A stretch of DNA of 22,901 nt, from positions 1 through 22,901 of the forward strand of contig JAEEWY010000003.1 of NCBI GenBank assembly GCA_016291275.1, in the 5' to 3' direction. The notes below the pieces were generated by a model. That model saw only the letters and a program-made list of their open reading frames with translations. It ran no database searches and had not been told where the DNA came from. Position numbers and translations under genes: made by a program. Positions within the stretch are counted from its first letter, which is position 1. Every line of letters starts with the position of its first letter. This stretch comes from Methanobrevibacter sp. GTDB taxonomy: Archaea > Methanobacteriota > Methanobacteria > Methanobacteriales > Methanobacteriaceae. Positions 15,254 through 22,884 of this stretch are shown in pieces.

Positions 15254-16315
15254 ATGAAAATAACTTATCAAGATAGAAAGAAAGGAATTATCGAACTTCT
15301 TCCTGAAACTTTAGATGACTTATGGCATCTGTCTCACATAATCGCTGAGGGAGATACTGTATACTCTAAGACAACAAGAAGGATTCAGGACAATACTGGA
15401 GATAAGTTAAGAAGTGATAGGGGAGTTAAAAAGACCTTTACTTTAGGGGTTTCAGTAGAGGATGTAAGCTTTCACATCTTCACTGGAAAACTTAGGATAA
15501 TCGGTTCAATCATCAAAGGCCCTGAAGACTTGATTCCTCTCGGATCTCACCATACAATTGAAGCCAAATTGAACACTCCAATTAAGATATTTAAGGAACA
15601 TTGGTCTGGCTATGCATTGAAGAGAATCAACCAAGCCATTGAAGCTTCCAAGAAACTATCTGCAATCATTGTTGTATTGGAAGATGATGTTGCAGACTTT
15701 GGTTTGATGAGGCAATTTGGCATAGAATATTATGGACCAGTTATGGGAAATGTTTCCGGAAAAAGGATAATTGATAAGAATAGGGCTAAGAATATTGAGA
15801 AATTCTATCAAAAGATTGTGGATTATATTCTCAAGTTTGACAATATTCAGACTATAGTTTTGGCAGGTCCTGGATTTTATAAGAATGATTTCCTAAAGTA
15901 TCTTGAGTTGAAACATAAGGATTTGGCTAAAAAGTCCATAGTTGAAGCCACTGGATCCGGCGGAAGAGTGGGAATCAATGAAGTTCTTAAAAAGGGAACA
16001 GTTGAAAAATTGGCTGCTGAGAATAGGGTTGCATTTGAAATTTCAGCAATTAATGAAATCCTTCAGGAAATAGCAAAGTCTTCCACTTTAGTTGTTTATG
16101 GTAAAAAGCAAGTGAAAGAGGCTATCGATTTGGGGGCTATAGAAAAGCTATTGGTTTTGGATAATCTAATCAGAAGTGAAGATCTTGAGGAATCCATGGA
16201 TATGGTTGAAAACATGTCTGGTGAAGTTTTAGTCATAAGCAGCCAGCATGAAGGCGGAAAGCAGCTTGAAGGATTAGGTGGTATGGCTGCTACCTTAAGG
16301 TATTCCATCAATTAA
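15254..16315 (+). CDS. pelA: Pelota (Dom34) mRNA surveillance / ribosome rescue protein
   Basis: The 353-residue protein is the archaeal pelota, which with the GTPase aEF1A enters stalled ribosomes that have an empty A site and, with ABCE1, splits them. Its three domains are visible: the Sm-like N-terminal domain to about 130, containing GSHHTIEAKLNTPIKIFKE at 97-115; a central eRF1-like domain at 135-255 with AGPGFYKNDF at 204-213 and ATGSGGRVGI at 232-241; and a C-terminal domain from 260 with STLVVYGKKQVKEA and an ending GGMAATLRYSI. As in all pelotas, the GGQ motif of true release factors is missing, so it does not hydrolyse peptidyl-tRNA. GAGG lies nine bases before ATG. It diverges from tyrA and appears to be a single-gene unit. 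Confidence 0.95.
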   Translation: MKITYQDRKKGIIELLPETLDDLWHLSHIIAEGDTVYSKTTRRIQDNTGDKLRSDRGVKKTFTLGVSVEDVSFHIFTGKLRIIGSIIKGPEDLIPLGSHHTIEAKLNTPIKIFKEHWSGYALKRINQAIEASKKLSAIIVVLEDDVADFGLMRQFGIEYYGPVMGNVSGKRIIDKNRAKNIEKFYQKIVDYILKFDNIQTIVLAGPGFYKNDFLKYLELKHKDLAKKSIVEATGSGGRVGINEVLKKGTVEKLAAENRVAFEISAINEILQEIAKSSTLVVYGKKQVKEAIDLGAIEKLLVLDNLIRSEDLEESMDMVENMSGEVLVISSQHEGGKQLEGLGGMAATLRYSIN

Positions 16316-16415
16316 TTGAAATTAATCCATTAAATTATTTTTATTTTTCTAAATAGCTATCTCTTAGACTCATTTTCTTAGACTTTTAAATAAATTAATA
16401 TTTGAAAACTTAACA

Positions 16416-16425
16416 TTATATATAA
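16416..16425 (+). promoter_or_regulatory. TATA box of the MraY-like gene
   Basis: TTATATATAA lies 53 bases before the start codon at 16478, giving a predicted transcript start near 16447. It separates this gene from pelA as its own transcription unit. Confidence 0.5.
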
Positions 16426-16477
16426 TAAAAATTATAAAAATACTAATATTACATTAAAAAATTAAAGGATTTTAAAC

Positions 16478-17434
16478 ATGTTTTTAGAATTATTTATAGT
16501 ATTTATTGCAACATTTTTAGGAACTGGAGCATTGAATATTATATTCCGTTTCTTAGGCAAAAGAGGTTATATGGGAAATCTATATGAGCCAGTGCGTGGA
16601 GGTACTCCTCGTGGGATTGGTATAATTCCATTCATTGTAATTAGCCTATTCTTGCCTGCAGGATATAACAATCTTGTTTTAGTTATGGGATTATGTGCTC
16701 TTGTTGATGATGTGATAGGTAGAAGAAGAATCGCTAACTTGCCTATTGAAATAGGTCAACTTGCTAGAGGAATAGGTATGTTATGCGTTATCGGATTAGG
16801 TTATCCTCTTATGGGCATTTCTTCTATTTTAGTTGCTTTAATGATTCAGCCTATGAACATTGCAGATATGCAACCAGGTTCTGCAGTAAGCGTAGTTATT
16901 ATAATGAGCTTCTTTACAATTCTTGCTACCTTGATTTTAGGTGTAGCTCCTGTAGCACAGATTCCTGCATATTATGTTCCATTGCTCACTTTAGTTACAT
17001 GCATAGCATATGCTCCTTTAGACTATTCAGGAAAAATCATGTTAGGTGAAGTGGGAAACCATACCTTTGCAATAGCTTTAGGAATAAGCTTTTACATTCT
17101 TGGAGGATTTGTAGGAACCTTAATATTGTTCATAGTAACTACTGCATTGATTGCATACATTAGAAGAAGAAACTTATCTAGATTCCTTATTAATAAATTG
17201 CATATAAGCAATCCGACTTTCGGTGATTTGTTTATGGATGTCTTAACAGGCGGAGGTTTAGGTGATTTATTCAGAAAAATCATTCTTGGTGAACGTCAGC
17301 AAGTTGTCACTGACAATTTATTAATTTCACTTGGATTTAGAAGATTGCTTTACAATCCATATTCCCCTAATCTAGAAAGAGTAGTTGAAAAGGATGTTAG
17401 AACAAAACCGACTGATTTAAGAAAGTTAAGCTAA
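16478..17434 (+). CDS. Divergent MraY/WecA-like polyprenyl-phosphate glycosyl-phosphate transferase
   Basis: The 318-residue multi-pass membrane protein (about eight hydrophobic segments within residues 1-225) shows the skeleton of the MraY/WecA family: RGGTPRGIGIIPF at 40-52 (substrate loop), VDD at 76-78 followed by GRRR, NIADMQPGSA at 127-136 in the place of the usual NxxDGxDG, and LGEVGNHTFAIALG at 189-202 in place of the family's GD.GS..LG. Asn127 and Asp130 are kept, the second aspartate of DGxDG is proline, and the late catalytic aspartate is Glu191. The C-terminal 90 residues are a soluble tail not seen in MraY. Known family reaction: moving a phospho-sugar from a UDP-sugar to a lipid phosphate. 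I infer a role in pseudomurein or another lipid-linked glycan. The ribosome site AAAGGA precedes the ATG. Confidence 0.65.
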   Translation: MFLELFIVFIATFLGTGALNIIFRFLGKRGYMGNLYEPVRGGTPRGIGIIPFIVISLFLPAGYNNLVLVMGLCALVDDVIGRRRIANLPIEIGQLARGIGMLCVIGLGYPLMGISSILVALMIQPMNIADMQPGSAVSVVIIMSFFTILATLILGVAPVAQIPAYYVPLLTLVTCIAYAPLDYSGKIMLGEVGNHTFAIALGISFYILGGFVGTLILFIVTTALIAYIRRRNLSRFLINKLHISNPTFGDLFMDVLTGGGLGDLFRKIILGERQQVVTDNLLISLGFRRLLYNPYSPNLERVVEKDVRTKPTDLRKLS

Positions 17435-17496
17435 TCATCATGTTCTATCAATCCAATTAAATTTTTTTAACTTATTAATTTTATTATGGTGATCTT

Positions 17497-18042
17497 ATGA
17501 GTGATATTTTTGAAGTCATTAAAAATCGTAGAAGCGTAAGAGCTTACAAAGATGAGCAAATTGAAGATGAGCAAATTGAACAAATTTTGGAAGCCGCTAT
17601 TATGGCTCCTACTGCAAGAGGAGAAGCTCCATGGCATTTCACTGTAGTTCAAAACAAGGAAACTCTTGCAGATATCAATGATTCTGTACTCAACATCTTA
17701 TCCAATTCAGGTGATGAATTCCTTGAAGCAATAGCAGAATCTCGTGTTAATGTAATGCACAATGCTCCAACAGTTGTGTTTGTTTCCGCTAAATCAGATG
17801 CAACCAATATGCAAGCTGATTGTTCTGCAGCTATTGAAAACATGCTTCTTGCAGCAGAAGGATTGGATATTGGATCCTGTTGGTTAGGTCTTGTAGCTAT
17901 TTACTTCAGTGTTGAAGAAAACTTGAAAAAGCTCCATATTCCTGAAGGATACACTCCATTGTATGGTGTTGCTTTAGGTAAAAAGGTTGAGCCAAATGAA
18001 CCAAACCCACGTAAGGACATTTTCGTCAATTGGGTAAAATAA
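17497..18042 (+). CDS. Nitroreductase family FMN-binding protein
   Basis: The 181-residue protein has the nitroreductase signature: IKNRRSVRAYKDEQI at 8-22 for the FMN phosphate, APTARGEAPWHF at 37-48 contacting the isoalloxazine ring, and AIENMLLAAEGLDIGSCWLG at 111-130 near the dimer interface. Length is typical for the short single-domain form. Known members are dimeric NAD(P)H-dependent reductases of nitro, quinone or other unsaturated compounds, and physiological substrates are seldom known. GGTGAT five bases upstream fixes the start. It is 62 bases after the MraY-like gene on the same strand and ends before a strong hairpin that it shares with the convergent flavoprotein gene. Confidence 0.9.
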   Translation: MSDIFEVIKNRRSVRAYKDEQIEDEQIEQILEAAIMAPTARGEAPWHFTVVQNKETLADINDSVLNILSNSGDEFLEAIAESRVNVMHNAPTVVFVSAKSDATNMQADCSAAIENMLLAAEGLDIGSCWLGLVAIYFSVEENLKKLHIPEGYTPLYGVALGKKVEPNEPNPRKDIFVNWVK

Positions 18043-18122
18043 GAATTTAATTATTTTTTATTAAATTTCTATTTATTTTTTATTTTTAATTTATTTCATT
18101 AAACTATTTTTAAAAAAGAAGC

Positions 18123-18165
18123 ATTGATAAGATAGATTATCTTATCAATTTTATATTTTTATCTA
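18123..18165. terminator. Bidirectional hairpin terminator between convergent genes
   Basis: ATTGATAAGATA (18123-18134), loop GAT, then TATCTTATCAAT (18138-18149) make a perfect 12-base-pair stem, with T-rich sequence after it on the plus strand and A-rich (T-rich on minus) before it. It lies between the ends of the nitroreductase and the flavoprotein gene. Confidence 0.7.
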
Positions 18166-18200
18166 ATTTTATATTTTTTTTACACTTTTTCTATTTTTAT

Positions 18201-19574
18201 TCACATGATTTTTAAGATTTTATAATAAGCATCTGTAGATGGATGAACTTCCAAGAAATCATCGAAATCCTCTTTAGTTATTCCCATATTCATGAGGAAT
18301 GCAAGATAAGCAGTATCATCAATTGAGGATGGGGATATTTGACTTGCTCTCACTATTTCTTCTGTTTCAGTATTGAGTGAAATCTTTGTAAGTCCAGTTT
18401 CTCCTCTTAGGATTCTCCAGAATGCATGTGGGCCTCCAAGGCCAGGAATGATTACATCTTCAACATTGCTATCATCATCAGATGATTCTGTTTTTTGAGT
18501 GAAGCTCACATCCAAATCCAATGTCAATGATTGCGGAACGATTATATCGTCAAACTTATTCAAGTATCCTGCCATGTTTCTTGCTGCTGAGATTCCCTCT
18601 TTTCTTGCATAAGGAGTGAGGGTGATTCCTCCTGTAACGTCTCCTGCAGCATAGATATTAGGATTTGAGGTTTGGAAGAATTCATTTACCTTAATTGATC
18701 CATCTTCATTTAATTCAACAATGTCTGCAACTATTTCTGAGTTAGGTACTCTTCCAGTAGCTATCAATGTTTTTCCTTCAAATTCTCCCTTGTCAGTTAA
18801 GATGGAGTTTTCAGTGATTTCCAAAACATTGGTGTTCTCATGTATATCCACTTCATCAATGAGCTTGTTAACTACATAAGATTTGATTTCTGGTTCCAAA
18901 TCCTTTAGGATTTCGCTTCTTGCAATTATCTTTACTTCACTTCCAAAACTTGAGAATAGGTTTGATAATTCTGTAGCAATTATCCCTCCACCAACTATAT
19001 TCAATTTGCTTGGAACTTCCTCCAAGGAAAGTACATCGCTGCTTGTTAAAGCATATTTTGCTCCATCGATATTTGGAATAAATGGTCTTGCACCAGTAGC
19101 TATCAAAAGATTTTCTGCCTCATATACATTACAATCATTATTTTTCACATTTTCTCTTTGAAGTGCATTGTCATTGTCTAATTTCACCTTAACAATAATC
19201 TTATCATCATCACTTATTTCCACACTTGCTTCACCATAGATTACATTATTGTTCACGCTTTCATTTTCCTCTTGGTTAAGTCTGCGTAGCATGAGTTGGG
19301 TCTTTTTGATGTTGTCACATGCAGATTTGTAATCCAAGCTTATGTTTCCATTGATGAAACCGATTTCATTATACCTTTTGAAGCTTTTTATGAAACGGCT
19401 GATGTCAGTAAGTGCACATACAACCATGCATCCTTCATTAAGACAGGTTCCAGCAATGTATTTCTTCTCAATAAGAAGAGTTTCCTCTCCCAATTTACCG
19501 AGTTCGAATGATCCAAGTCTTCCAGCAGGGCCTGCTCCAATAACAATGTTTTTAAATTTTTTTATTTCTTCCAT
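18201..19574 (-). CDS. Dihydrolipoamide dehydrogenase-like flavoprotein disulfide oxidoreductase
   Basis: The 457-residue protein is a class I pyridine-nucleotide disulfide oxidoreductase. The FAD motif GAGPAG is at 13-18, the redox pair in GTCLNEGCM is Cys44/Cys49, the NAD(P) motif GGGIIATE at 195-202, and the second FAD site AAGDVTGG at 309-316. The C-terminal dimerisation domain carries VHPSTDAY with His444, matching the catalytic histidine of lipoamide dehydrogenase, but the partner glutamate of HPTxxE is replaced by Asp448/Ala449. An acidic insert (SSDDDSNVED) sits at 364-373. No 2-oxoacid dehydrogenase or lipoyl protein gene is in the window, and hydrogenotrophic methanogens usually lack those complexes, so the disulfide or other substrate is unknown. 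Ribosome site GGGAT lies four bases before ATG. A TATA-like TTTTTATAATAAAA is at 19672-19685 on the minus strand. Confidence 0.85.
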   Translation of the reverse strand: MEEIKKFKNIVIGAGPAGRLGSFELGKLGEETLLIEKKYIAGTCLNEGCMVVCALTDISRFIKSFKRYNEIGFINGNISLDYKSACDNIKKTQLMLRRLNQEENESVNNNVIYGEASVEISDDDKIIVKVKLDNDNALQRENVKNNDCNVYEAENLLIATGARPFIPNIDGAKYALTSSDVLSLEEVPSKLNIVGGGIIATELSNLFSSFGSEVKIIARSEILKDLEPEIKSYVVNKLIDEVDIHENTNVLEITENSILTDKGEFEGKTLIATGRVPNSEIVADIVELNEDGSIKVNEFFQTSNPNIYAAGDVTGGITLTPYARKEGISAARNMAGYLNKFDDIIVPQSLTLDLDVSFTQKTESSDDDSNVEDVIIPGLGGPHAFWRILRGETGLTKISLNTETEEIVRASQISPSSIDDTAYLAFLMNMGITKEDFDDFLEVHPSTDAYYKILKIM

Positions 19575-19764
19575 ATTATCCCTTAATCTTTTTTTTTTAA
19601 ATTAGTTGGTTTATTAAGTCAGTATCAATTATTAAAATTAATAAATTAATTAATTAATTTTAGTATGTTTATTTTATTATAAAAATTTATTAATGTATTT
19701 TTAAAAATAGATTGGGTAAAATGAGCAAATATTGCTCCAAAAAATAGTTTATGTAAAAAAGTGA

Positions 19765-19799
19765 AAAGTATTATTAATTTCCTTTAGGAGTAATACTTT
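19765..19799 (-). terminator. Inverted repeat after the cbi operon (terminator or regulator site)
   Basis: AAAGTATTA (19765-19773) and TAATACTTT (19791-19799) pair perfectly; inside, TCCT-TT-AGGA makes a second small stem. On the minus strand it is followed a few bases later by TTTTTT, so it can end the cbiMNQO transcript, whose stop is at 19852. The layout GTATTA-N17-TAATAC also recalls nickel-repressor style sites. Confidence 0.45.
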
Positions 19800-19851
19800 A
19801 TAGTGTCAAGTTATGAATAAATTTATGATTTAAAAAAAATTAGTTTTTGAA

Positions 19852-20685
19852 TTATTGCTTATTCAATAATTCTTTGAACTTCTCTTTAGCTTCATCAATT
19901 GTTAATGGATAATCGTTTTCCATATCAAATCCTTCTTTTTCAAGGTCATGGAAAAGTGTTGTAACAATTGGGACTTCCAGGTTTGCCTGTTCAAGAATTT
20001 CAGGTTGTGAAAAGATTTCCTTAGGAGTTCCTTCTGCAATCAAAAGACCATCCACTAGAACGAAAACTTTTTTTGCGTAATCAGGAACTAGATTGACCTC
20101 ATGAGTTGAGATGATAATTGTAATTCCTTCTTCATTAAGTTCCTTCAACAGTTTGGTCAATGCTGTAACCCCTTGAGGGTCTAAACCTGCAGTAGGTTCA
20201 TCCAAGACCATTATTTTAGGTCTCATTGCAAGAATTCCTGCAATAGCCACCCTTTTCTTTTGACCTCCACTTAAATGGTGAGGTGCTTTTTTCTCATAAC
20301 CGCTCATGCCAACACGAGCTAAGCTTTCAGTTACCCTTTTTTGAACTTCTTCCATAGGTAATCCTAAGTTCAAAGGTCCAAAAGCAACATCCTCTTCCAC
20401 GGTAGGTGCAAAGATTTGGTCATCAGGATTCTGGAATACAATTCCTACTTTCTGTCTAAATTTAAGCAAGGTTTTCTTATCATACTTCAATTCTTCGCCA
20501 TCAATAAAGACTTGGCCTTCATCAGGTTCATATATACCATTCAAATGAAGGAACAAAGTAGATTTTCCAGCACCATTTTTACCTAAAAGAGCAACCATTT
20601 CACCGTCTTCAACTTTTAAACTGACTCCTTTAAGTGCTTGGTAATCCTTATTGTAAGAATATTTGATATTTTTCACTTCTAACAT
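19852..20685 (-). CDS. cbiO: ECF transporter ATPase CbiO
   Basis: The ATPase subunit of a cobalt/nickel energy-coupling-factor transporter, 277 residues from the chosen ATG at 20685. Motifs counted from there: Walker A GKNGAGKST at 35-43, Q-loop QNPDDQ at 85-90, signature LSGGQKKR at 138-145, Walker B VLDEPTAGLDP at 160-170 and the switch histidine in STHE at 195. The C-terminal 60 residues form the ECF-type extension. A longer frame starts at 20730, but AAAGGAGG stands directly before the inner ATG, MLEVKNIKYSY is the normal family start, and the cbiQ stop (20687-20689) is one base away, giving tight translational coupling. It provides the power stroke on the cytoplasmic side of the membrane. 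Confidence 0.93.
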   Translation of the reverse strand: MLEVKNIKYSYNKDYQALKGVSLKVEDGEMVALLGKNGAGKSTLFLHLNGIYEPDEGQVFIDGEELKYDKKTLLKFRQKVGIVFQNPDDQIFAPTVEEDVAFGPLNLGLPMEEVQKRVTESLARVGMSGYEKKAPHHLSGGQKKRVAIAGILAMRPKIMVLDEPTAGLDPQGVTALTKLLKELNEEGITIIISTHEVNLVPDYAKKVFVLVDGLLIAEGTPKEIFSQPEILEQANLEVPIVTTLFHDLEKEGFDMENDYPLTIDEAKEKFKELLNKQ

Positions 20686-20686
20686 T

Positions 20687-21379
20687 TCATTCCTCCTTTG
20701 GCGGTACATAAACTGGAAGCTCTCCAGCATAACCTCTTGAATCTAAACTATTTTGCAATGTTTCACTTTTATCTAAAGACCTTAAGAATATGTTACTGAT
20801 AAGATCTGCTAAACATTTCATTGAATTCATATAAGAATTATACCCCATTCTTGTTTTTTGTGCTTTTTGCATTGTATCGATTTCATTAAGAAATATGAAT
20901 ATTGTATTATACATTAAAAGTCCAATTTCAATAAGTATTTTTGGCACTTTCATTGTATCAAGGCAATGGAAAATCTTTGCAATTGGTGTTGTTAGAGCAA
21001 GGAAACCTAATGAAGGCAAGCATGCCATAACCCTAAAGAATGTGTAAATACCATAATGCCATGAGTCTGTTGTAACAACAATGCCGAATATTCCTGTTTC
21101 ATAGATAACATCTCCTTTTCCAAAGAAGAATATTAAGAATATACATGTTATTACTAGAAATGCCATTGGAATTGTCAAGAATTTTAAATATGACCTATAA
21201 TTGATTTTTGCTATTGCCAATATTACAATAGACATCACAATGAATATAAAAATATCAAAATACAGATTATCCAACGCTAAAGTTACAATTAATAGAATTA
21301 TTGTTAAAAACAGTTTAAAATAAGGATTTGTTTCACTTAATTCATTATTGTGAGCAATATAATCCATATCAAATTTCAT
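20687..21379 (-). CDS. cbiQ: ECF transporter transmembrane coupling protein CbiQ
   Basis: The 230-residue T-component links the ATPases to the substrate-binding CbiM. It has about five membrane helices in the first 160 residues, and near the C-terminus the coupling helices with RMGYNS (about 177-182) and the short motif DSRGYAG (about 213-219), which dock into the ATPase. Ribosome site GTGAT lies four bases before ATG. It is the third gene of cbiMNQO, separated from cbiN by 90 bases that hold a hairpin and T-run, and abuts cbiO with a one-base gap. Confidence 0.92.
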   Translation of the reverse strand: MKFDMDYIAHNNELSETNPYFKLFLTIILLIVTLALDNLYFDIFIFIVMSIVILAIAKINYRSYLKFLTIPMAFLVITCIFLIFFFGKGDVIYETGIFGIVVTTDSWHYGIYTFFRVMACLPSLGFLALTTPIAKIFHCLDTMKVPKILIEIGLLMYNTIFIFLNEIDTMQKAQKTRMGYNSYMNSMKCLADLISNIFLRSLDKSETLQNSLDSRGYAGELPVYVPPKEE

Positions 21380-21441
21380 AAAATCACTAAAAATTATTCA
21401 ATAATTTAAATTTTCAATATTCACTTTTATTAAAAAATTTT

Positions 21442-21481
21442 AAAAAAAAGAAAAATGGATAAAGAAGAATTATTCTTCTTT
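21442..21481 (-). terminator. Internal terminator/attenuator at the end of cbiN
   Basis: AAAGAAGAAT, one central base, ATTCTTCTTT (21461-21481) is a perfect 21-base inverted repeat covering the cbiN stop codon. On the minus strand it is followed by ATTTTTCTTTTTTTT (21442-21456). This has the look of an intrinsic terminator inside the operon, which would lower cbiQO expression relative to cbiMN. Confidence 0.5.
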
Positions 21482-21757
21482 ACCTTGTCCTCTCCAGTAA
21501 CCGAAGAAGTAACCAATAATGATTGCTCCTATAGCTGCTTGAAGAGCGAATAATAAACTTTCTATTTCACCACTAGGTGGTTCCCAAATTGATGAGAACC
21601 AAGGTTCAAAACCAGATTCTTCAATAGCTTCACCAGCTGCGTCGTCTGCTCCACCAAAGTATCCGTCTTCTTCTCCATGACCACTGAACATAACGAGTGG
21701 TGCAATGAACAATATAATACAAACAGCTGCTAAAATTAATAATGTTGATCTTTCCAT
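21470..21757 (-). CDS. cbiN: ECF transporter accessory protein CbiN
   Basis: A small membrane protein of 95 residues from the ATG at 21757. It has two membrane helices (about 5-23 and 66-86) joined by an acidic outside loop, ending in the family signature PPSGEIESLLFALQAAIGAIIIGYFFGY. CbiN assists metal loading of CbiM. The frame is open to 21778, but AAGGTGATTAAC right before the inner ATG and the usual family start favour MERSTLL. It begins ten bases after the cbiM stop, so it is co-translated with it. Presence of CbiN, not NikN/NikL-type partners, favours cobalt as the cargo, though nickel cannot be excluded. Confidence 0.92.
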   Translation of the reverse strand: MERSTLLILAAVCIILFIAPLVMFSGHGEEDGYFGGADDAAGEAIEESGFEPWFSSIWEPPSGEIESLLFALQAAIGAIIIGYFFGYWRGQGKEE

Positions 21758-21767
21758 GTTAATCACC

Positions 21768-22433
21768 TTATGCTTCATTAGGAGCTAATGCACCTAATTT
21801 GTCTAATAATTTTGGTTTGTAAGCTTTTAATCTGTCCCAGATGATTACTGTTAAGATACCTTCACCAATAGCTAATGGTACTTGAGTTACTGCGAAAATA
21901 ACTAAGAACTTGGTTAATGCTGATCCGAAAGTAGGAGCAGGGAATGCGAAAGCTAATTGGAATGAAGTAGCTACGTAAGTTAATAAGTCACCTAAGAATG
22001 CTGCAAAGAAGATTGCAATAGTGGATGAGATATTAGCTTTAGTTAAACCTTTGTATACAATCCAAGCTACGAATGGACCTACAATACCCATTGAGAAGAT
22101 GTTTGCACCTAAAGTGGTTAATCCACCGTGTGCGAGTAATAAAGCTTGGAATAAAAGTACGATAGTTGCGAGTACAGCAGTTACAGCAGGGCCGAATAAT
22201 GCTGCACCTAATCCGTTACCACAAGGGTGAGAACAACTTCCAGTAACAGAAGGTAATTTTAAAGATGATAAGATGAACATGAATGCTCCACTTACAGCGA
22301 GTAAAGCTTTGGATTCAGGGGTTTCATCTACGATTTTTTTAATTTGATAAATACCAAATGCAACAATAGCGAATGATATGACGAACCATATGATACACCA
22401 TGTTAATGGTAAATATCCTTCCATAATATGCAT
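21768..22433 (-). CDS. cbiM: ECF transporter substrate-binding membrane protein CbiM (cobalt/nickel)
   Basis: The metal-binding S-component, 221 residues from the ATG at 22433. The start MHIMEGYLPLTW is essential to the assignment: in CbiM/NikM the N-terminal amine and His2 of the mature protein enter the core of the protein and coordinate the metal ion. The longest frame begins 20 codons earlier but has no ribosome site and would bury His2, whereas GGAGG lies nine bases before the inner ATG. GSCSHPCGNGLGA in the middle carries further conserved metal-loop residues. About six to seven helices are visible. First gene of cbiMNQO. The cargo feeds cobamide-dependent methyltransferase (cobalt) or hydrogenases and F430 (nickel). 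Confidence 0.94.
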   Translation of the reverse strand: MHIMEGYLPLTWCIIWFVISFAIVAFGIYQIKKIVDETPESKALLAVSGAFMFILSSLKLPSVTGSCSHPCGNGLGAALFGPAVTAVLATIVLLFQALLLAHGGLTTLGANIFSMGIVGPFVAWIVYKGLTKANISSTIAIFFAAFLGDLLTYVATSFQLAFAFPAPTFGSALTKFLVIFAVTQVPLAIGEGILTVIIWDRLKAYKPKLLDKLGALAPNEA

Positions 22434-22544
22434 AAATAATTTCCTCCAAATTAATATCAATATAATTGATAAACCTAAAAAATTAAAATTCAACTTATTT
22501 TAATTTTATTAAAGTTATATTGATAAAGTAATTTATATTCTTTA

Positions 22545-22555
22545 TTATATATAAA
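22545..22555 (-). promoter_or_regulatory. TATA box of the cbiMNQO operon
   Basis: TTTATATATAA on the minus strand, about 112 bases before the cbiM ATG; transcription would start near 22520 with a leader of about 87 bases. AAGTATTACT lies immediately upstream of it and could be a regulator half-site. Confidence 0.5.
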
Positions 22556-22765
22556 CTTTTTAGTAATACTTCAAACTATTTTATTGAAAACAAAATATTT
22601 TTTAAAAAATAAAAGGATTGCATTTTAATTTCATGTTCCTTGATTCTTGATTTTTGTTTCAATTTTGTTCATTGTTTGAATTTTATTGTTATTATATTGG
22701 TTTTTTTTGAATTTTTTAATACTTTCACTTATTTTTTGAAAAATTAGTTTGATAAAATAAAAATA

Positions 22766-22774
22766 TTTATATAA
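22766..22774 (+). promoter_or_regulatory. TATA box of the right-edge (hypC-like) gene
   Basis: TTTATATAA preceded by an A-rich BRE-like run, 111 bases before the ATG at 22885; predicted transcript start near 22800. Confidence 0.5.
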
Positions 22775-22884
22775 TCTAAAAACTAATAATTAAAATATCA
22801 AATATAAGTGATTTTAATTTAAGATTTTTTATTAATTAATTCATTTAAATAAATCATTTAAATAAATAAAAGGAGATGTTGCTA

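Larger units (their letters stand above)
22434..22884. other. Divergent promoter region between cbiM and the right-edge gene
   Basis: 451 bases, very A/T-rich, with a TATA box on each strand (separate entries). Copies of TAATACTT occur at 22564-22571, just upstream of the cbiM TATA box, and at 22717-22725, upstream of the rightward TATA box; the same word forms the hairpin after cbiO. No riboswitch-like structure or small gene was found. Confidence 0.5.

Noticed and set aside
17553..17582. Direct repeat of GATGAGCAAATTGAA within the nitroreductase gene
   Set aside because: It encodes DEQIEDEQIE, which fits the normal family spacing at this place, so it is coincidental codon similarity and not a duplication.
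22434..22493. N-terminal extension of CbiM from the ATG at 22493
   Set aside because: No ribosome site, and CbiM needs the Met-His start at its N-terminus for metal binding.
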